Shown one piece after another: positions 61,891 through 64,000 of a stretch of DNA of 64,000 bases. The stretch's first letter is position 1. Each line of letters opens with the position of its first letter. Position numbers and translations under genes: made by a program. Source of the DNA: Thermoguttaceae bacterium (GTDB lineage Bacteria; Planctomycetota; Planctomycetia; Pirellulales; Thermoguttaceae); contig JAFRFG010000014.1 in assembly GCA_017434455.1 (NCBI GenBank), positions 124,001 to 188,000 on the forward strand, written 5' to 3'. The notes under the pieces are model-generated. The model saw nothing but the letters and a program-made list of their open reading frames with translations. It made no database searches and had not been told where the DNA came from.

Positions 61891-63426
61891 TTATTCCTCA
61901 AACTTCATCGAGTACAAATCGGCCTCGCGCATGACAAAGCGAAGCGAGACCGTCTTTCCCGCCAGGGAAGAAACATCGGTGCTGCCGTTCCAAGAACAGC
62001 GCCAATCGAGCGTATCGCCGAAGAACATGTCGCACTCCTCCAGGGTAAACCCGGGGATCGGCTCTCCCGCCTCGTCGAGAAATTCCATCTTCACGAACCC
62101 CGCCGCGGCCGTACCGACATTAAGCGACAGTTCCTTCCCGGAAAAGGTAAACGGGCGCGTGACCATCTCGCCGATGGTGTTCTTCGCGTGGACCGAGCCG
62201 AAGCCGTCGATCCGCAGCGTGAAGCGGCGCATCCTCGAAACCGTCCCCGTGAAGGACGACTCGGTCGCGTAGAGGGAAAGCTCCCTCGGGCAGTCGTCCC
62301 GCAGAGAATCGGTCTCGATCACCGTCCAGGCGAGGTAGTTGTCGCCGTACGCCCAGTTGTCCTTGGTCTTAAGCCCCGGCGAAAGGAACGCCTCGTTCGA
62401 CCGGCGGAAATGCTTTCCGTCGCGGCTGGTGATATAGACCGAGTCGGTCACCGCCGTCCCGTAACGCCGCTCCTGTGTCATCCTTTCCTGACGGCGGTCC
62501 CACTGGGGAAGAGATTCGGTCGCGCGCTGAAGACCGTTGTCGACGTAGCGCGCCGGAAAACCGATGTAGACGTTCGGCGCCCGATAGTAGGGGCGAATCT
62601 GATTGACATAATATTGCGCCTCGGGAACCGGGCCTTCCCCCTCGGGGAAGACTAAAGGCCCCTCGTTCGTCCAATGAAGGTAATCGTCCGAAACGGCGCG
62701 GGCGATCATGCGTGTCCCCGAGTACCCCCCTTCCGAGAAGATCCGGTAGTAGAGGATGTACTTTTGTTCTTTCTCGGACCAGAAGGTGATGTTCTGCGTG
62801 TCGAACGCCCCGTCGGTGTAGACCGGCTCGGTGCTCATCGGCGTCCAATGCAGCCCGTCCGGCGACTGGTAGGCGAAGAGCCCCTTGGAATCCATCCCCT
62901 TGCCGATCCCCTTGTACCGCGCCTCGGGTTTGGCGTTGGGGTTCGTGTCGATGAAGGGGGAGAAGTCGTGGCACTCGGCGTGAATGGCGGTCTCGTTGAG
63001 GATGATGTTATTGTCTTTTGAACCCTCCCATTCGAACTGCCCGATGTTGGGGCGGGTCCAATGGATGCCGTCCTCGCTTTCGAAGGTCATGATCACCAGC
63101 GGATGGGACGGATGGACCCCGTCCCCCTGTGCCCACCCCTGTGCGTACGCCCGATACAGGCGCGCCTGATCGTCGTAAAGAACGGTCCAGTAGCCGCAGC
63201 TGTTCCCCTCCCATGGCTGATCGCACGTGATGGCGATCTCCTGCGGCACCGGCTGATGGACCAGGATCTGACAGTCGCTCATCGACGCGACCATCGTATC
63301 GTCACAGAAAAGCTCCCGATCGGAGCCGAGGGGGAAGACCTCCTGCGCCGGCAGCGACGCGGCGGCCAATGTGAACAGCGCCGCGGAAAGAAACAGGCGC
63401 GGGGATAACTTAACGGGCGGTTTCAT
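61891..63426 (-). CDS. Secreted propeller protein, array copy 13 (first gene of the unit)
   Basis: 511 residues. It is promoter-proximal and has the only unrelated signal peptide (MKPPVKLSPRLFLSAALFTL ... LPAQEVFPLG), so it may be the ancestral copy. Like all copies it shows four 'S.DG.HW'-like blade motifs: ESEDGIHWTRPN, QSPDGLHWTP, SDDYLHWTNEG and TSRDGKHFRRS. The core HDFSPFIDTNP, YRAPNVYIGFPARY and a C-terminal sandwich domain (LRIDGFGSVHAKN to ADLYSMKF) are also shared. The layout fits a five-bladed propeller of the GH32/GH43/GH117 type. Specific features are MDSKGLFAYQ, SLPQWDRR, TQERRYG and LSLNVGTAAAG. No substrate can be assigned. Confidence 0.8.
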   Translation of the reverse strand: MKPPVKLSPRLFLSAALFTLAAASLPAQEVFPLGSDRELFCDDTMVASMSDCQILVHQPVPQEIAITCDQPWEGNSCGYWTVLYDDQARLYRAYAQGWAQGDGVHPSHPLVIMTFESEDGIHWTRPNIGQFEWEGSKDNNIILNETAIHAECHDFSPFIDTNPNAKPEARYKGIGKGMDSKGLFAYQSPDGLHWTPMSTEPVYTDGAFDTQNITFWSEKEQKYILYYRIFSEGGYSGTRMIARAVSDDYLHWTNEGPLVFPEGEGPVPEAQYYVNQIRPYYRAPNVYIGFPARYVDNGLQRATESLPQWDRRQERMTQERRYGTAVTDSVYITSRDGKHFRRSNEAFLSPGLKTKDNWAYGDNYLAWTVIETDSLRDDCPRELSLYATESSFTGTVSRMRRFTLRIDGFGSVHAKNTIGEMVTRPFTFSGKELSLNVGTAAAGFVKMEFLDEAGEPIPGFTLEECDMFFGDTLDWRCSWNGSTDVSSLAGKTVSLRFVMREADLYSMKFEE

Positions 63427-63511
63427 GGTTCAAAATTCCTCACGGCTGCGCGCTTCATGCTGAAAACGGGAAACAGCCCGCCACGTCCGTTTTGGGCTCT
63501 CTTAACTCTAG

Positions 63512-63540
63512 ATTTTAGCGGGGCGGGGAGCGATTTTCAA
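63512..63540 (-). promoter_or_regulatory. Promoter of the propeller/GH2 array
   Basis: On the minus strand TTGAAA (63535-63540), exactly 17 bp and TAAAAT (63512-63517), continuing CTAGAGTTAAG. It lies about 85 bp before the ATG of copy 13. The -10 and its downstream CTAG match the NagB-like promoter at 27829-27857. Confidence 0.75.
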
Positions 63541-63577
63541 CGGCTTCAGGCCGGGGACAGCGCGGCGCGCCGGCAAG

Positions 63578-63606
63578 TTGCGCCGGGCCGCGCCGGAAGG
63601 TAAAAT
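63578..63606 (+). promoter_or_regulatory. Promoter of the divergent exported-protein gene
   Basis: TTGCGC (63578-63583), a 17-bp spacer and TAAAAT (63601-63606), as AGGTAAAATGG, about 75 bp before ATG 63681. It is back to back with the array promoter, with the two -35 boxes about 38 bp apart, so a shared regulator could act on both. Confidence 0.55.
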
Positions 63607-63680
63607 GGTTCTTTGCGGCCGGCAGACGGCGCGTCCCCTCACCATCCACAACGCCACAACAACGACATAACGAGGATTTG

Positions 63681-64000
63681 ATGAAACACCAATCGATCGC
63701 CCGGGTGATTCTTCCGATTCTTTGCTGCTTTGCCCTGGCCGCCGCGGCTTCGGCCGATGAACCGTATCCGCGGCAGCGGCTCCTGCGCGACTGGCTCTAT
63801 CAGGACGCCGGCACGCTGGCGGTCGACGACTATTTCACCGACACAGGCGGGGCCGAGAAAGAATCGGCGCTGGTTCAAAAGGTCCTGGATGATTTGGAGG
63901 CGTTCGACAGCCCGGCCCGCGACGCGCTCGCTTCACGCCTGGACGACCTGCGAACCCGGGGGGTGAATGCCGCCGACGAAGCGTGGAAGGCACTCTACAT
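63681..64000 (+). CDS. Exported protein, 3' truncated by the window end
   Basis: At least 106 residues. AACGAGGA precedes ATG 63681. The first 26 residues (ending AAAASADE) are a Sec signal peptide. The mature part starts PYPRQRLLRDWLYQD and continues with an acidic, helical stretch (residues ~50-105) without a recognised motif. It is divergent from the propeller/GH2 array with paired promoters, so it may belong to the same glycan-use locus. The frame is open to the last base. Confidence 0.75.
   Translation, partial: MKHQSIARVILPILCCFALAAAASADEPYPRQRLLRDWLYQDAGTLAVDDYFTDTGGAEKESALVQKVLDDLEAFDSPARDALASRLDDLRTRGVNAADEAWKALY

Larger units (their letters stand above)
43174..63426 (-). repeat. 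Tandem array of 13 paralogous propeller genes
   Basis: Thirteen head-to-tail units, with start codons at 63426, 61836, 60271, 58738, 57173, 55609, 54063, 52492, 50920, 49351, 47774, 46231 and 44682. The period is 1533-1590 bp and the gaps 25-56 bp. The 3' 350 bp and signal-peptide regions are nearly invariant, while several internal loops differ strongly. No terminator, promoter-like box or opposite-strand gene was seen inside. Confidence 0.95.

Noticed and set aside
43471-62655. Long + strand frames, repeated opposite each propeller gene
   Set aside because: They mirror the sense repeats, lack signal peptides or motifs, and have no consistent ribosome sites.
43174-63426. Regular repeats considered as a CRISPR-like or non-coding array
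   Set aside because: The period is ~1.56 kb and each unit is an intact gene with a signal peptide.
1-64000. Search for tRNA genes and rRNA in gaps
   Set aside because: No cloverleaf with GGTTCRA-type T loop and acceptor pairing, and no rRNA segments, were recognised by eye; short or odd tRNAs could be missed.

Overview
The window is high-GC bacterial DNA carrying two lower-GC blocks. The best guess is a member of the Planctomycetota or a nearby PVC lineage. The grounds are a 1261-residue SecA with extra segments, a PTPS-III type pterin enzyme, many secreted carbohydrate-active proteins, and a propeller family recalled mainly from planctomycete and lentisphaeral genomes. No 16S gene is present, so this stays an inference.

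Layout. 1-7016 is housekeeping on the + strand: the end of a citramalate synthase gene, a PTPS-III enzyme, tadA, a phosphohexomutase, rpiB, a TPR lipoprotein, the RNase P RNA and an orphan DNA methyltransferase. secA (minus strand) follows. Its upstream region is shared with a gene for a secreted protein holding three tandem FN3-like plus tyrosine-phosphatase units. 14459-23745 is a six-gene minus-strand defence island, visibly lower in GC: a MutL/MORC-like GHKL ATPase, a Z1-domain ATPase, a PD-(D/E)XK protein, an AIPR protein, a C5-cytosine methyltransferase and a Vsr nickase. Next comes a single-unit paralogue of the phosphatase, with a diverged copy of the secA/phosphatase intergenic region in front of it, then an AAA/DUF4143 ATPase preceded by a 40-bp palindrome. 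26847-29301 holds a NagB-like gene divergent from a PIG-L deacetylase and a flavodoxin gene. 29370-35333 is a second accessory block: a possibly degenerate PD-(D/E)XK protein and a pair of DUF262 (GmrSD-like) genes, the second apparently broken by a one-base frameshift near its start.

36132-63426 is the most striking part. Thirteen tandem paralogues, each about 1.5 kb, encode secreted ~500-residue predicted five-bladed propeller proteins (GH32/GH43-like). They are followed by two paralogous secreted GH2 enzymes. All 15 genes lie on the minus strand with 25-68 bp gaps. A strong sigma70-type promoter lies upstream (63512-63540) and an intrinsic terminator downstream (36079-36107), which suggests one transcription unit of about 27 kb. 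Signal peptides and C-terminal domains are nearly constant while a few loops vary strongly, as expected for diversified recognition of a complex glycan.

Together the window looks like a glycan-degrading bacterium: exported hydrolases, amino-sugar deacetylation and deamination, and secreted phosphatases, plus two horizontally acquired defence loci. Function calls rest on motifs read by eye. No database search was run.
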